64,000 nt of DNA. It comes from Jeotgalibacillus soli (GTDB lineage Bacteria; Bacillota; Bacilli; Bacillales; Jeotgalibacillaceae). Shown piece by piece: positions 45,515 to 53,868 of this stretch. Within the stretch, counting starts at the first letter, position 1, and every line of letters starts with the position of its first letter. The notes below the pieces were generated by a model. That model was not told where the DNA came from, did not search any database, and saw nothing but the letters and a program-made list of their open reading frames with translations. The stretch spans positions 248,001 through 312,000 of the forward strand of contig NZ_JXRP01000019.1 in assembly GCF_000829435.1 (NCBI RefSeq), in the 5' to 3' direction. The translations under genes were made by a program, and so were the position numbers.

Positions 45515-47146
45515 TTATTTCCTTAAACCAAGTACAGCCTCCGCAATATTAACTGCGTGATCACCAATACGCTCTAAATTACTAATAATATCCACAAATA
45601 CAATACCTGATTGAGCAGAACACTGTCCTTCAGTCAAACGAATGATATGTTTTTTACGGAATTTACGTTCCATTTTATCGATTAAATCTTCTTTCTCTGC
45701 TACATCACGGGCAATTGCTTGATCGTTTTGATCAAGTGCTTCAATCGACTTTGCCACCGCTTCGATCGTTAACGAGAACATTTCCTTAAGATCAGTCATT
45801 GCCTCTTCCGTAATTTTCACTTTATTCGTTTGCTGATAATCAACAAGCTCAATAATATTTTCAAAATGATCACCGATTCGTTCAATATCCCGTACTGTAT
45901 CCATCAAAATCGAGTGACGCTCCGATTCAGCTGGAGAAAGCGGGGCTCTCGAAAGCAAAACAAGATAATCTGTTATTTTGCGGTCCAAATTATTAATGGC
46001 GTCTTCAATTTGATAGCCCATTTCAGCATTTTTCGAGTTCTTTGTTTTCAGGTAATCGAAGGTCTCTTCTAACCCTTGCACAGCAAATGTACCCATTCTA
46101 AGCACTTCTTCTTTTGCTTGTCCCAATGCAATGGAAGGAGATTGTTCAATAAAATTCGGATCCAAATGCTTTGGCTTAAATTCGATCACAACATCTTTAC
46201 CAGGTACTAATTTCGTTACCAGAATGGCTAGAAGTGCAATAAATGGAAATTGTATAATTGTATTTGTTACGTTAAATGTTCCATGCGCAAAGGCAATTTG
46301 CATAGCAGGCTGAAGGTTGAGTACTTCGTCAATCCATGCAACAAACCAAGTAAAAGGAGTAAGGAATATCATAAAAATGACCGTTCCTATTACATTAAAT
46401 AATACATGTACAGCAGCAGCCCGTTTAGCAGCAACAGAAGCTCCAATAGAAGCTAAAACAGCTGTAATTGTTGTGCCAATATTGTCACCGAACAATACTG
46501 GTATGGCTGCATTTAACGAAATTAAGTCTTCAGAATAAAGTCCTTGTAAAATGCCAATTGTCGCACTTGAACTTTGTACAATCATTGTAAATACCGTACC
46601 AATGATAACACCTAGAATCGGTACATCACTCATGCTTTGAGTTAAATCGATGAACGTTTGCAACTCACGTAGAGGTTTCATTCCATCACTCATTAAGCCC
46701 AATCCAAAGAACAATGCCCCAAAGCCAAATACAACTTGTCCAATATTTTGGACTTTAACATTTTTAAAGAAAAATAATAAGAATGACCCTACAGCAAGGA
46801 TTGGCAATGCATAATCTCCTAGATTAATACCAATGATAAATGCTGTAACAGTAGTACCTATGTTCGCACCCATAATGACACCAATCGCTTGCCTTAATGT
46901 CATAAATCCGGCACTAACCAAACCGATAACAATAACAGTTGTACCAGAACTTGACTGAATAAGGCCTGTAACAAAGATCCCAGCTAAAACTCCTAAAAAG
47001 GGATTCGTAGTAAAACGATCAAGAATTTCTCTTAACCGATCACCTGCAGATTTTTGGAGTCCATCCCCCATATGCTTTATACCAAAGAGGAATATTCCAA
47101 GACCCCCAATAAATTGAAAGAGCACCTCTTGCCAGTTAACTTCCAT
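45515..47146 (-). CDS. Na/Pi cotransporter family protein (NptA-like)
   Basis: 543 residues. Two repeated transport cores with the family signatures GLIQSSSGTTVIVIG and MIVQSSSATIGIL (QSSS repeats) and about eight membrane segments, then a C-terminal PhoU-like helical domain (about 340-543) with ERIGDH motifs at two sites. Likely sodium-coupled phosphate uptake, complementing the Pst system 4 kb away. ATG at 47146 follows AGGGGTTG. A WalR-like box lies 129 bases upstream. Confidence 0.9.
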   Translation of the reverse strand: MEVNWQEVLFQFIGGLGIFLFGIKHMGDGLQKSAGDRLREILDRFTTNPFLGVLAGIFVTGLIQSSSGTTVIVIGLVSAGFMTLRQAIGVIMGANIGTTVTAFIIGINLGDYALPILAVGSFLLFFFKNVKVQNIGQVVFGFGALFFGLGLMSDGMKPLRELQTFIDLTQSMSDVPILGVIIGTVFTMIVQSSSATIGILQGLYSEDLISLNAAIPVLFGDNIGTTITAVLASIGASVAAKRAAAVHVLFNVIGTVIFMIFLTPFTWFVAWIDEVLNLQPAMQIAFAHGTFNVTNTIIQFPFIALLAILVTKLVPGKDVVIEFKPKHLDPNFIEQSPSIALGQAKEEVLRMGTFAVQGLEETFDYLKTKNSKNAEMGYQIEDAINNLDRKITDYLVLLSRAPLSPAESERHSILMDTVRDIERIGDHFENIIELVDYQQTNKVKITEEAMTDLKEMFSLTIEAVAKSIEALDQNDQAIARDVAEKEDLIDKMERKFRKKHIIRLTEGQCSAQSGIVFVDIISNLERIGDHAVNIAEAVLGLRK

Positions 47147-47274
47147 TTTTTCAACCCCTGTAAACAAATTTAGACACAATACGGGAAAACCCTCTATAAT
47201 TATTAATTCTTTCTATAGATTAAGTAAAGAGAGAAACAATAAATTTTACATTTGATTAATATTAGAGGCCTTTT

Positions 47275-47291
47275 ATTACAATTTCATTACA
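47275..47291 (-). promoter_or_regulatory. Candidate WalR (YycF) box
   Basis: TGTAAT-N5-TGTAAT on the minus strand fits the WalR consensus TGTWAH-N5-TGTWAH at every position. It lies between divergent nptA-like (129 bases) and yqgB (109 bases), so either could be the target. Confidence 0.55.
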
Positions 47292-47330
47292 AACAACTGA
47301 ATTTTTCAACTTTATTCTTATATTTTTTCC

Positions 47331-47360
47331 TTGCTGATTATCTCATAAAGTGCGTACAAT
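47331..47360 (+). promoter_or_regulatory. Sigma-A-like promoter of yqgB
   Basis: TTGCTG, 18-base spacer, TACAAT, 40 bases before the yqgB start. Confidence 0.65.
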
Positions 47361-47399
47361 GAAGAAAATAATAATTGTTTTTGGGAGGCCCCTTTTTTT

Positions 47400-48185
47400 A
47401 TGAATGTATTTAAACAGCTTTGGAGGAGTTTGTATTCCCCAAAAGATATCGCCCGCTTTCGATTTCAAGGGATAGGAAAAACAATTTTATTTCTATTTAT
47501 CCTTAGTTTTCTTTCCCTCATTCCCTCCATTGTACAAGTAATTCAATTTGGCAACACCATTTTTAATGAGGGGGAATCATTAATTCAAAACGAGCTCCCT
47601 TACTTTGAAGTGCAAAATGACACGCTCGTATCTTCAAATGAGGATCCTTTTTCTATTACTATACCGTCATTTACGGTTATTGTAGACGATAGCGGAACTA
47701 TAACGCCAGACGATTTAACAAATGATACAAATACGATGGCACTTCTTCAAAATGAAGTAGTCATTGTGACAGGAGGAGAACTGCAACAATCACCGTACTC
47801 TATGTTTACAGGGTTCTCCTTTAGTTCAGAGGGAATAGCATCATTATTGTCTTCATTAAATGATGCCAAGATCATTATTTTTTCTGTCATATTTTTTGTT
47901 ATGTATGTAGTATCTTCCTCATTAATGTTCATAAAAGTGACGATTTTCGCTGCAATTGGCGTGTTATTTGCAAAAACATTGGATAAAAAGCTCAACTACC
48001 GGCATAGCTACCGATTGACTGCTTATAGCGTTGCATTACCCACCATATTTTTTACAATCGTAGCATTAATCGGTTCTAATATTCCTGCAGCAAGTTTTGT
48101 TAACTGGCTGGTAACGAGTATAATGCTTTATTTATCCATTAAAGAAATTCCTTCCCGAAAACAAAAGAAAGATATTCCGGCTTAA
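47400..48185 (+). CDS. yqgB: DUF1189 membrane protein YqgB
   Basis: 261 residues: membrane segment near 25-47, an extracytoplasmic domain (about 50-150), then three to four membrane segments (about 160-250). Starts with the DUF1189 pattern QLWRSLYSPKDIARFRFQGIG. Function unknown. ATG with GGGAGG upstream; followed by a hairpin terminator. Confidence 0.9.
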   Translation: MNVFKQLWRSLYSPKDIARFRFQGIGKTILFLFILSFLSLIPSIVQVIQFGNTIFNEGESLIQNELPYFEVQNDTLVSSNEDPFSITIPSFTVIVDDSGTITPDDLTNDTNTMALLQNEVVIVTGGELQQSPYSMFTGFSFSSEGIASLLSSLNDAKIIIFSVIFFVMYVVSSSLMFIKVTIFAAIGVLFAKTLDKKLNYRHSYRLTAYSVALPTIFFTIVALIGSNIPAASFVNWLVTSIMLYLSIKEIPSRKQKKDIPA

Positions 48186-48189
48186 CTCT

Positions 48190-48218
48190 GCGTCCCCTAT
48201 TCAATATAGGGGACGTTT
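48190..48218 (+). terminator. Hairpin after yqgB
   Basis: CGTCCCCTA/TAGGGGACG with a six-base loop; the T-run after it is short (GTTTAT), so termination may be partial. Confidence 0.7.
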
Positions 48219-48263
48219 ATCATATTTCAACGTTCTCTTCATATCATGAACGGAGGTGATATG

Positions 48264-48563
48264 ATGAAACGGCTAGCTTTTATTCTAATCCCCATTTTGC
48301 TTTTCACCCTCTATATTGATTTAACAAAAGGAACCATTCCATCCCCTGCACAGCCATTAGTTACCTCTGAAATTAATGGTGATGCGTTGTACGTAACTGT
48401 ATCTAGGGGGGATACGTTGCTTTCCATAATGGAAAAAAACGGATTATCCTCTTCCTCAATAGACATTGACGCTCTTACACATGAATTTAAACGGCTAAAC
48501 AATGGAATAGAGCCAAAAGAGATGAAAGCTGGTTCCCGTTATTACATCCCACGTACTCCCTAA
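48264..48563 (+). CDS. yqgA: YqgA-like secreted protein with LysM-type segment
   Basis: 99 residues: N-terminal hydrophobic segment (about 4-17), probably signal or anchor, then a LysM-like module (VSRGDTLLSIMEKN ... LKxLN-type ... AGSRYYIP). Expected at the cell wall. The second of two adjacent ATGs (48264) is preferred, seven bases after GGAGG. The position before ispG matches B. subtilis yqgA. Confidence 0.8.
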   Translation: MKRLAFILIPILLFTLYIDLTKGTIPSPAQPLVTSEINGDALYVTVSRGDTLLSIMEKNGLSSSSIDIDALTHEFKRLNNGIEPKEMKAGSRYYIPRTP

Positions 48564-48670
48564 CCTATTTCCGCTTCCTATTTCTTGTCAAGAACAATTC
48601 AACACTGTTAAAATGGATAGGAATCATATAAAATGGACAAGCAAGTACACAATGAGGGAGCGAATAACAC

Positions 48671-49789
48671 TTGGGTGACATTATACATCGTTCAAAAACA
48701 CGGCCTGTCAAGGTTGGCAATCTAACAATTGGCGGAAGTGACGAACTTTTCATTCAAAGTATGACAACAACTAAAACACATGACGTAGCAGCAACCGTAG
48801 CAGAAATTCACCGCTTAGAAGAAGCTGGATGTCAGATCGTACGAGTTGCTTGTCCTGATGAGCGTGCGGCTGATGCCATTGCTGAAATTAAGAAACAAAT
48901 TAACATACCACTTGTAGTAGACATACATTTTGACTACAAGCTTGCGTTAAAAGCAATTGAGGGCGGAGCAGATAAAATCCGAATCAATCCAGGTAATATT
49001 GGGCGACGAGAAAAAGTTGAAGCTGTAGTAAAAGCAGCGAAGGCTAAAAATATCCCTATTCGCATAGGAGTTAACGCTGGCAGTTTGGAAAGAAAGATCC
49101 TTGAGAAATACGGATATCCTACCGCTGATGGAATGGTTGAAAGTGCGTTGCATCATATAAAAATTCTTGAGGATTTGGACTTTCACGATATTATTGTCTC
49201 AATGAAAGCATCCGACGTAAATTTAGCGATTGAAGCATATGAAAAAGCTTCAAGAGCTTTTGACTACCCTCTTCACCTCGGAATTACTGAGTCAGGAACA
49301 TTATTTGCAGGCACAGTCAAAAGCGCTGCAGGTCTCGGTGCGATTCTTAGCCAAGGGATTGGGAACACTTTGCGAATCTCACTTAGTGCTGATCCTGTTG
49401 AAGAAGTAAAGGTAGCTAGAGAACTGCTCAAGTCATTTGGACTTTCTTCTAATGCCGCAACGTTAATTTCTTGTCCTACATGTGGACGAATTGAAATTGA
49501 TCTTATCACGATTGCCAATGAAGTTGAGGAATATATTTCTACGATAAAAGCGCCAATTAAAGTTGCGGTACTTGGCTGTGCCGTAAACGGTCCTGGAGAA
49601 GCAAGAGAAGCTGATATTGGAATTGCTGGAGCACGTGGTGAAGGATTACTCTTCATGAAAGGAAAAACGGTTCGAAAAGTTCCTGAAGAAACAATGGTTG
49701 ATGAACTGAAAATCGAAATTGATAAAATTGCTGAAGAATATTTCCGAAAACAAAGAGAAGAAGAAGAAAAAAAGGCTACTATTTCTTAA
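48671..49789 (+). CDS. ispG: 4-hydroxy-3-methylbut-2-enyl diphosphate synthase
   Basis: 372 residues. Iron-sulfur enzyme of the MEP isoprenoid pathway. N-terminal TIM barrel and C-terminal [4Fe-4S] domain with Cys in SCPTCGR and [13 protein letters not shown] start at 48671 with GAGGGAG ten bases upstream, fitting the family N-terminus. The last enzyme of the same pathway, ispH, is encoded at 57.0 kb. Confidence 0.96.
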   Translation: MGDIIHRSKTRPVKVGNLTIGGSDELFIQSMTTTKTHDVAATVAEIHRLEEAGCQIVRVACPDERAADAIAEIKKQINIPLVVDIHFDYKLALKAIEGGADKIRINPGNIGRREKVEAVVKAAKAKNIPIRIGVNAGSLERKILEKYGYPTADGMVESALHHIKILEDLDFHDIIVSMKASDVNLAIEAYEKASRAFDYPLHLGITESGTLFAGTVKSAAGLGAILSQGIGNTLRISLSADPVEEVKVARELLKSFGLSSNAATLISCPTCGRIEIDLITIANEVEEYISTIKAPIKVAVLGCAVNGPGEAREADIGIAGARGEGLLFMKGKTVRKVPEETMVDELKIEIDKIAEEYFRKQREEEEKKATIS

Positions 49790-49801
49790 TGGATCTTAAA
49801 T

Positions 49802-49833
49802 AAAAATCGGACTCTTATTGAGTCCGATTTTTA
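49802..49833 (+). terminator. Terminator after ispG
   Basis: AAAATCGGACTC/GAGTCCGATTTT stem, TTATT loop, trailing TTTTATTTT. Confidence 0.93.
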
Positions 49834-49839
49834 TTTTAA

Positions 49840-49979
49840 GCTATGTTAAATTCCATTGTTGATTTTAGCACAGCGTTGGTTGTAGCGGATGTGTGAGACC
49901 CCACAGGTGCATCTGTGACCTGGGAGGCTCACCGCCGCGAACGCCTGGATTGGAGAGCAACAGACACGTTTAACATAGC
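49840..49979. repeat. ~140-bp palindromic repeat with terminal inverted repeats, copy 2
   Basis: Bounded by perfect 11-bp terminal inverted repeats GCTATGTTAAA and TTTAACATAGC. The interior (GTTGATTTTAGC ... GCGGATGTGTGAGACCCCAC ... GGGAGGCTCACCGCCGCG ... TGGAGAGCAACAG) is GC-richer than its surroundings and resembles the reverse complement of 26206-26345. MITE-like form, no coding potential, no transposase. It also resembles an intergenic repeat family I recall from other Bacillus genomes. Confidence 0.75.
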
Positions 49980-49985
49980 CTTACT

Positions 49986-50345
49986 TTAAAAGAATGGATA
50001 AATAAACACACCTAAAAGAACGGATACGATGCCAAGTCCGATACCCCATCCGCCAACTTTTGATTCACCTGCGTTTCTTGATATAAACCCAATTACAATG
50101 GCGACTATACCAAATAGTACAGGGAATGTAAAAAAGGCAACCAAACCAATTATTACTGCAGCATAACCAAGCCAGACTCCTCGGTTACTGTTTTCTATTT
50201 TTCCATCCCGAGCGGGCTCATCAAAACGTGCAGCTGAATTTGGAGCTACTTGAGCCAGTTCAGTGGAAACTTCTTCGTCATAGGAAGGTCTTTCACCATT
50301 CGTTTCCACATCTTTTTTAGTTTTTTCTGTCTCTGTGTCATACAT
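49986..50345 (-). CDS. yqfX: YqfX-like membrane protein (DUF4190 type)
   Basis: 119 residues: an acidic cytoplasmic N-terminus (1-54) and two membrane hairpin segments (about 58-85 and 96-117) with glycine motifs. Function unknown; position beside yqfW supports the name. ATG with GGAGGAG upstream. Its 3' end abuts the repeat element. Confidence 0.82.
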   Translation of the reverse strand: MYDTETEKTKKDVETNGERPSYDEEVSTELAQVAPNSAARFDEPARDGKIENSNRGVWLGYAAVIIGLVAFFTFPVLFGIVAIVIGFISRNAGESKVGGWGIGLGIVSVLLGVFIYPFF

Positions 50346-50481
50346 TTATGTCTCCTCCTCTCTTGCCATTAAGGCACTTATAGTATGCGTTTGTGAGCCT
50401 GTTACTATTAATGGTAATTTTTTTGAGTCGACATAATATGGTATAATAGAATGAGTATTTACATAAAGGAGCACATTTACC

Positions 50482-51057
50482 ATGACAAAGCGATTTGGAA
50501 TTGACATAGATGGGACCGTAACATGTCCTACTTCATTACTCCCATACATTAATAAGGCGTTTACCCGATCATTATCACTGCAAGATATAACAGAATACGA
50601 TTTAACAAAAGCATTACCTGATATTAAACCTTCTGTATTTTCTGAATGGTTTTTAGAGGCTGAGCCTGTAATCTATCAAAACTCACCCATTGCGAAGCAT
50701 GTAGTCCAAATTCTTGAGGAATGGAAATCTGCGCATGAACTTTATTTTATTAGCGCTAGAAGTTCAAAACATCTAGGTCTTACAGTGGAGTGGTTTAAAC
50801 AGCATAAAATTGACTATGATCACCTTGAATTAGTTGGTTCGCATGATAAAGTCACAACTGCACAAAAATACAACGTAGATTTATTTTTTGAGGATAAGCA
50901 TGATAATGCCGTTATGATTCACGAACAATGCGGTATACCGGTTATTTTATTTGACACACCTTATAATCAGGACCCGATTCCAGATGGAGTTGTACGTGTA
51001 AAGGATTGGCTTCAGGCAAAAAACTGGGTTAATGAATGGCTTGAACATCAAAAATAA
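50482..51057 (+). CDS. yqfW: Putative nucleotidase YqfW (5'-nucleotidase-like HAD)
   Basis: 191 residues. HAD fold with nucleophile motif GIDIDGTVT (DxD) at the N-terminus, Ser in FISARS (motif II), and FFEDKHDNA as the acidic motif IV. Likely dephosphorylates (deoxy)nucleotides. ATG follows AAAGGAGC. An extended -10 (TGGTATAAT) lies about 34 bases upstream. Confidence 0.9.
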   Translation: MTKRFGIDIDGTVTCPTSLLPYINKAFTRSLSLQDITEYDLTKALPDIKPSVFSEWFLEAEPVIYQNSPIAKHVVQILEEWKSAHELYFISARSSKHLGLTVEWFKQHKIDYDHLELVGSHDKVTTAQKYNVDLFFEDKHDNAVMIHEQCGIPVILFDTPYNQDPIPDGVVRVKDWLQAKNWVNEWLEHQK

Positions 51058-51281
51058 AAACCCCTTAGAATTTTGAAGCCGCTGAATAACTTACGTTTTT
51101 TTAATTTGTAAGGATGTTTAAATTAAAAAAGGCGACATTCCGATTCCTTCATTGTTTTGGCGCACCATATTTTTTCTGGGTCAATCATATCGTAAAGTGC
51201 CATAAACGGGCCCAGGTTTAACAATTCTTGATTAGAAATCATCTGGGCACCACCACTTATTAGTACACTTATGATACAACA
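51058..51281. other. Gap between yqfW and zur terminator
   Basis: 321 bases separate yqfW and zur coding regions. Besides the zur terminator (51282-51330) it holds one short minus-strand reading frame (51123-51242). No Zur-type operator palindrome was found here. Confidence 0.5.
51123..51242 (-). CDS. Unrecognised 39-residue ORF
   Basis: ATG at 51242 preceded by GGTGGTG at five bases. The product starts MISNQELLNLGPF, is rich in Met and acidic residues, has two Cys, and shows no signal or membrane segment. The frame stays open upstream into the zur terminator (about 20 more codons), so it could equally be the 3' remnant of a lost gene. I recognise no family. A stop within T-rich sequence follows. 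Confidence 0.35.
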   Translation of the reverse strand: MISNQELLNLGPFMALYDMIDPEKIWCAKTMKESECRLF

Positions 51282-51330
51282 AAACAAGCAATCCTTTCCT
51301 CAATAAATTGAGGAAGAGATTGCTTGTTTT
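51282..51330 (-). terminator. Terminator of the znuCB-zur operon
   Basis: AAACAAGCAATC-TTTCCTCAAT stem with its near-perfect complement, ending in TTTTGTTG on the minus strand, 48 bases beyond the zur stop. Confidence 0.9.
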
Positions 51331-51378
51331 GATTGGATGGACTTTTTCAGTGGCCTTGAAATTCGTTGGAGTCTTCTT

Positions 51379-51798
51379 TTATAGCTGTGGCTGACAGCTT
51401 GGGCAAGTTCCGTATATTTCAAACTTATGACCAGATACATCGTAGCCTTTTAAGTTCTCGTTTAATTCACTCATCGGGCATGACTGGATTTGCTTTGTCG
51501 TCCCACACTCCATACATATAAAATGATGATGATGGTGGTGACTTGAACAAGTAAAACGAAAATGACGCTCTCCAGAAAGATCCGTCTCCTCCAATATATC
51601 AAGCTCCACAAACAATGTCAGGTTGCGATAGATGGTGTCAAAGCTAATCCCCTTAAAGTCAGGACTCATTGCTTCAAGAACATCTTTTGCGGTCATATAA
51701 CGATCATGACGGGAGAAAAAGTCCAGCATAAATTCACGTTTTCCTGTATGTTTATAGCCTTTATCTTTTAATAATTGCATCGCTTCTGAAAGATTCAT
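51379..51798 (-). CDS. zur: Fur-family zinc regulator Zur
   Basis: 139 residues. N-terminal winged helix (about 1-80), then a His-rich hinge with six consecutive His, ICMECG and a C-terminal CPSC pair forming the structural zinc site. Position with ZnuB/ZnuC-like genes and as yqfV in B. subtilis supports Zur rather than Fur or PerR. Represses zinc uptake when zinc is ample. ATG with GAGGTGATTG upstream, 18 bases after znuB. Confidence 0.93.
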   Translation of the reverse strand: MNLSEAMQLLKDKGYKHTGKREFMLDFFSRHDRYMTAKDVLEAMSPDFKGISFDTIYRNLTLFVELDILEETDLSGERHFRFTCSSHHHHHHFICMECGTTKQIQSCPMSELNENLKGYDVSGHKFEIYGTCPSCQPQL

Positions 51799-51816
51799 TC
51801 CCCAATCACCTCCATT

Positions 51817-52656
51817 CTATTTTCTCATGGTTAACCACTTTTTAAAAGCAATGGCCATTAACAGAATCAATATAGATGATAAAACAATGGTTCCACCAGG
51901 TGCTAAATCTAAATAAAATGCACTAAACAATCCAATAATAACGGCTAATTCACCAAATAAAATTGAAAAGAAGATGGTTTGCTTAAAGCCTGTTGAGACT
52001 CTCATGGCAGCTGCTACTGGCAATGTCATTAAAGAAGACACCAAAAGAATTCCCACAATACGCATGGATGCTGCAATAACCAGCGCTACCATCACCATAA
52101 ATAATAAATGAAGTGCTTTTGTTGAAAGTCCAGACGCTTTTCCGAATTCTTCATCAAATGATAATAAAAAGAGCTCTTTGTATAACAAAACTACGATTGT
52201 AACAACAACTATCGCGATTCCTAATATTAGCCATAAATCACTTCTGCTTACCGCACTGACACTGCCAAACAAATAACTAAATAAGTCCGTATTGAAGCCA
52301 TCTGCTAGTGAAATAAAAATTACTCCGATTCCGATTCCACCTGACAAGATAATCGGTATAGCAAGTTCCTGATAATGTTTATATATTGTTCGCAACCGTT
52401 CAATAAACAAGGAGCCAATCACAGAAAATGTCATGCCTAACCATAGAGGATTTAACCCAGAAAACAGTACAAATGATTTACTTAATAACAGGCTAGCAGC
52501 AATTCCAGACAGCGTTACATGGCTGAGTGCATCCGCAATTAAAGATAGCCTGCGCACTACAATAAAAGCACCAAGGAGTGGTGCAATAATGCCGATAATT
52601 AGTCCTGTGATAAATGCATTTTGTAAAAATTGATACGTGAAAATTGCCTCGATCAT
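51817..52656 (-). CDS. znuB: Zinc ABC transporter permease ZnuB (AdcB-like)
   Basis: 279 residues with about eight membrane segments and the ABC-3 family pattern GAFIVVRRLSLIADALSHVTLSGIA. Imports zinc (possibly manganese) with ZnuC. Start overlaps the znuC stop by four bases (ATGA type). No binding-protein gene (znuA/adcA) is in the operon, so it must lie elsewhere. Confidence 0.93.
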   Translation of the reverse strand: MIEAIFTYQFLQNAFITGLIIGIIAPLLGAFIVVRRLSLIADALSHVTLSGIAASLLLSKSFVLFSGLNPLWLGMTFSVIGSLFIERLRTIYKHYQELAIPIILSGGIGIGVIFISLADGFNTDLFSYLFGSVSAVSRSDLWLILGIAIVVVTIVVLLYKELFLLSFDEEFGKASGLSTKALHLLFMVMVALVIAASMRIVGILLVSSLMTLPVAAAMRVSTGFKQTIFFSILFGELAVIIGLFSAFYLDLAPGGTIVLSSILILLMAIAFKKWLTMRK

Positions 52657-53441
52657 CGTACTCCCTCGTTTCCATGATCGTGATCATGGTTGTGGTGGAG
52701 CATATGAACATCATGGCCATAAAATTCAGTAAGCTCCTGCCCTTTTACTTGTTCAAAATCCGCAGCACTTCCATGAAAATGCATTGATTTATTCAAACAG
52801 GCTACATGAGTCACCTTGCTTGTAATGGTTCCAATGTCATGTGTAACCAGCATAAGTGTTATCCCTAAATCCTTGTTTAATTGATCCAGCATATCGTAAA
52901 ACGTCTGGACATTTTGTGTATCAACACCTACAGTCGGTTCATCCAGTATTAATACATCCGGTTCACTGACAATCGCCCTTGCAATAAAAACCCTTTGCTG
53001 CTGACCACCTGACAGCTCACCAATGTTACGATCCATAAACGCCTCCATACTGACCGCTCTGATCGCTCTTTCCACTTGTGGACGCCCTTTTTTCCCTATA
53101 AAACGAAACATGCCCGTTTTTTTCGTTAGTCCGCTAGCCACAACCTCATAAACAGTGGCAGGAAATCCAGTATTAAATGCGTTTGCTTTTTGGGACACAT
53201 AGCCGATTCTTTCCCAGTCTTTAAATTTTGATTGTACTTCTCCAAACAGGGTTACCGTTCCTTCCCTGGGCTTTAGCAAACCAAGAATTACTTTTAATAA
53301 GGTTGATTTTCCAGACCCATTCGGACCAACAACGCCCAAAAAAGCCCCCTTTGGGACCGTTAAATTAATATCCGATAAGACAGATTCACGATCATAGCGA
53401 TAATGAACGCCCTTTACCTCAATTACATTGGATGCAGTCAT
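52653..53441 (-). CDS. znuC: Zinc ABC transporter ATP-binding protein ZnuC
   Basis: 262 residues. Walker A GPNGSGKST, signature LSGGQQQR, Walker B VLILDEPTVGVD. The C-terminus has a His/Asp-rich tail (HMLHHNHDHDHG), a probable metal-binding feature typical of zinc transport proteins. ATG at 53441 follows AAGGGATGG; the longer frame upstream overlaps its own promoter. Confidence 0.94.
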   Translation of the reverse strand: MTASNVIEVKGVHYRYDRESVLSDINLTVPKGAFLGVVGPNGSGKSTLLKVILGLLKPREGTVTLFGEVQSKFKDWERIGYVSQKANAFNTGFPATVYEVVASGLTKKTGMFRFIGKKGRPQVERAIRAVSMEAFMDRNIGELSGGQQQRVFIARAIVSEPDVLILDEPTVGVDTQNVQTFYDMLDQLNKDLGITLMLVTHDIGTITSKVTHVACLNKSMHFHGSAADFEQVKGQELTEFYGHDVHMLHHNHDHDHGNEGVR

Positions 53442-53487
53442 TATTCCATCCCTTTCGAACAAGAATCGTTCCGATTTACAAATATTG

Positions 53488-53516
53488 AGTATACACAAAT
53501 TTGTTGTGAATGTAAA
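53488..53516 (-). promoter_or_regulatory. Promoter of znuC with embedded dyad
   Basis: TTTACA, 17-base spacer, TATACT on the minus strand, about 47 bases before znuC. The spacer contains CACAACAAATTTGTG, an imperfect dyad. An AATCG-GAA-CGATT dyad lies at about 53464-53476 in the leader. Either could be a metalloregulator site, but neither matches the Zur box (TCGTAATNATTACGA) well. Confidence 0.6.
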
Positions 53517-53581
53517 TGATTTAAACCGAGGTTGAACCATTTAGGTTTTATGTGCATAAAGTGACGTAGGGGGCGAGCAAT

Positions 53582-53848
53582 ATGAAATGGTTACAAACCT
53601 TTATAAATGTAAAGCTGAATCAGCTTACTGCAGAAGATTTAAGAAGATATTCCATTCCGTTTGAACTTCATTTAACCAAACAGGAAAGTGAAGAACTTGC
53701 TCGAGTCATGAGGCAGGGAACAATTGATTTTTTTAACGAAACTGAACGGGCCATTCTTTTTACAAAAGTAGAACGAATTATTGGAACAGTACGTGCAAAG
53801 AAATTAAACACTATTTTTCAAACATTCGTGGAAGATAAAAAGCTGTGA
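53582..53848 (+). CDS. yqfT: DUF2624 family protein YqfT
   Basis: 88 residues, helical, with the DUF2624 pattern FINVKLNQLTAEDLRRYSIPFELHLT. Function unknown. ATG with a GGGGGCGAG site. Shares its terminator with nfo, which faces it. Confidence 0.87.
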   Translation: MKWLQTFINVKLNQLTAEDLRRYSIPFELHLTKQESEELARVMRQGTIDFFNETERAILFTKVERIIGTVRAKKLNTIFQTFVEDKKL

Positions 53849-53868
53849 GTCAGAGCTCACAGCTTTTT
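53837..53868. terminator. Bidirectional terminator between yqfT and nfo
   Basis: AAAAAGCTGTGAG/CTCACAGCTTTTT stem that overlaps both stop codons. Confidence 0.92.

Noticed and set aside
53464-53476. AATCG-GAA-CGATT as a Zur box
   Set aside because: Arms resemble the ends of a Zur box but the nine-base centre is missing; kept only as an unassigned dyad.
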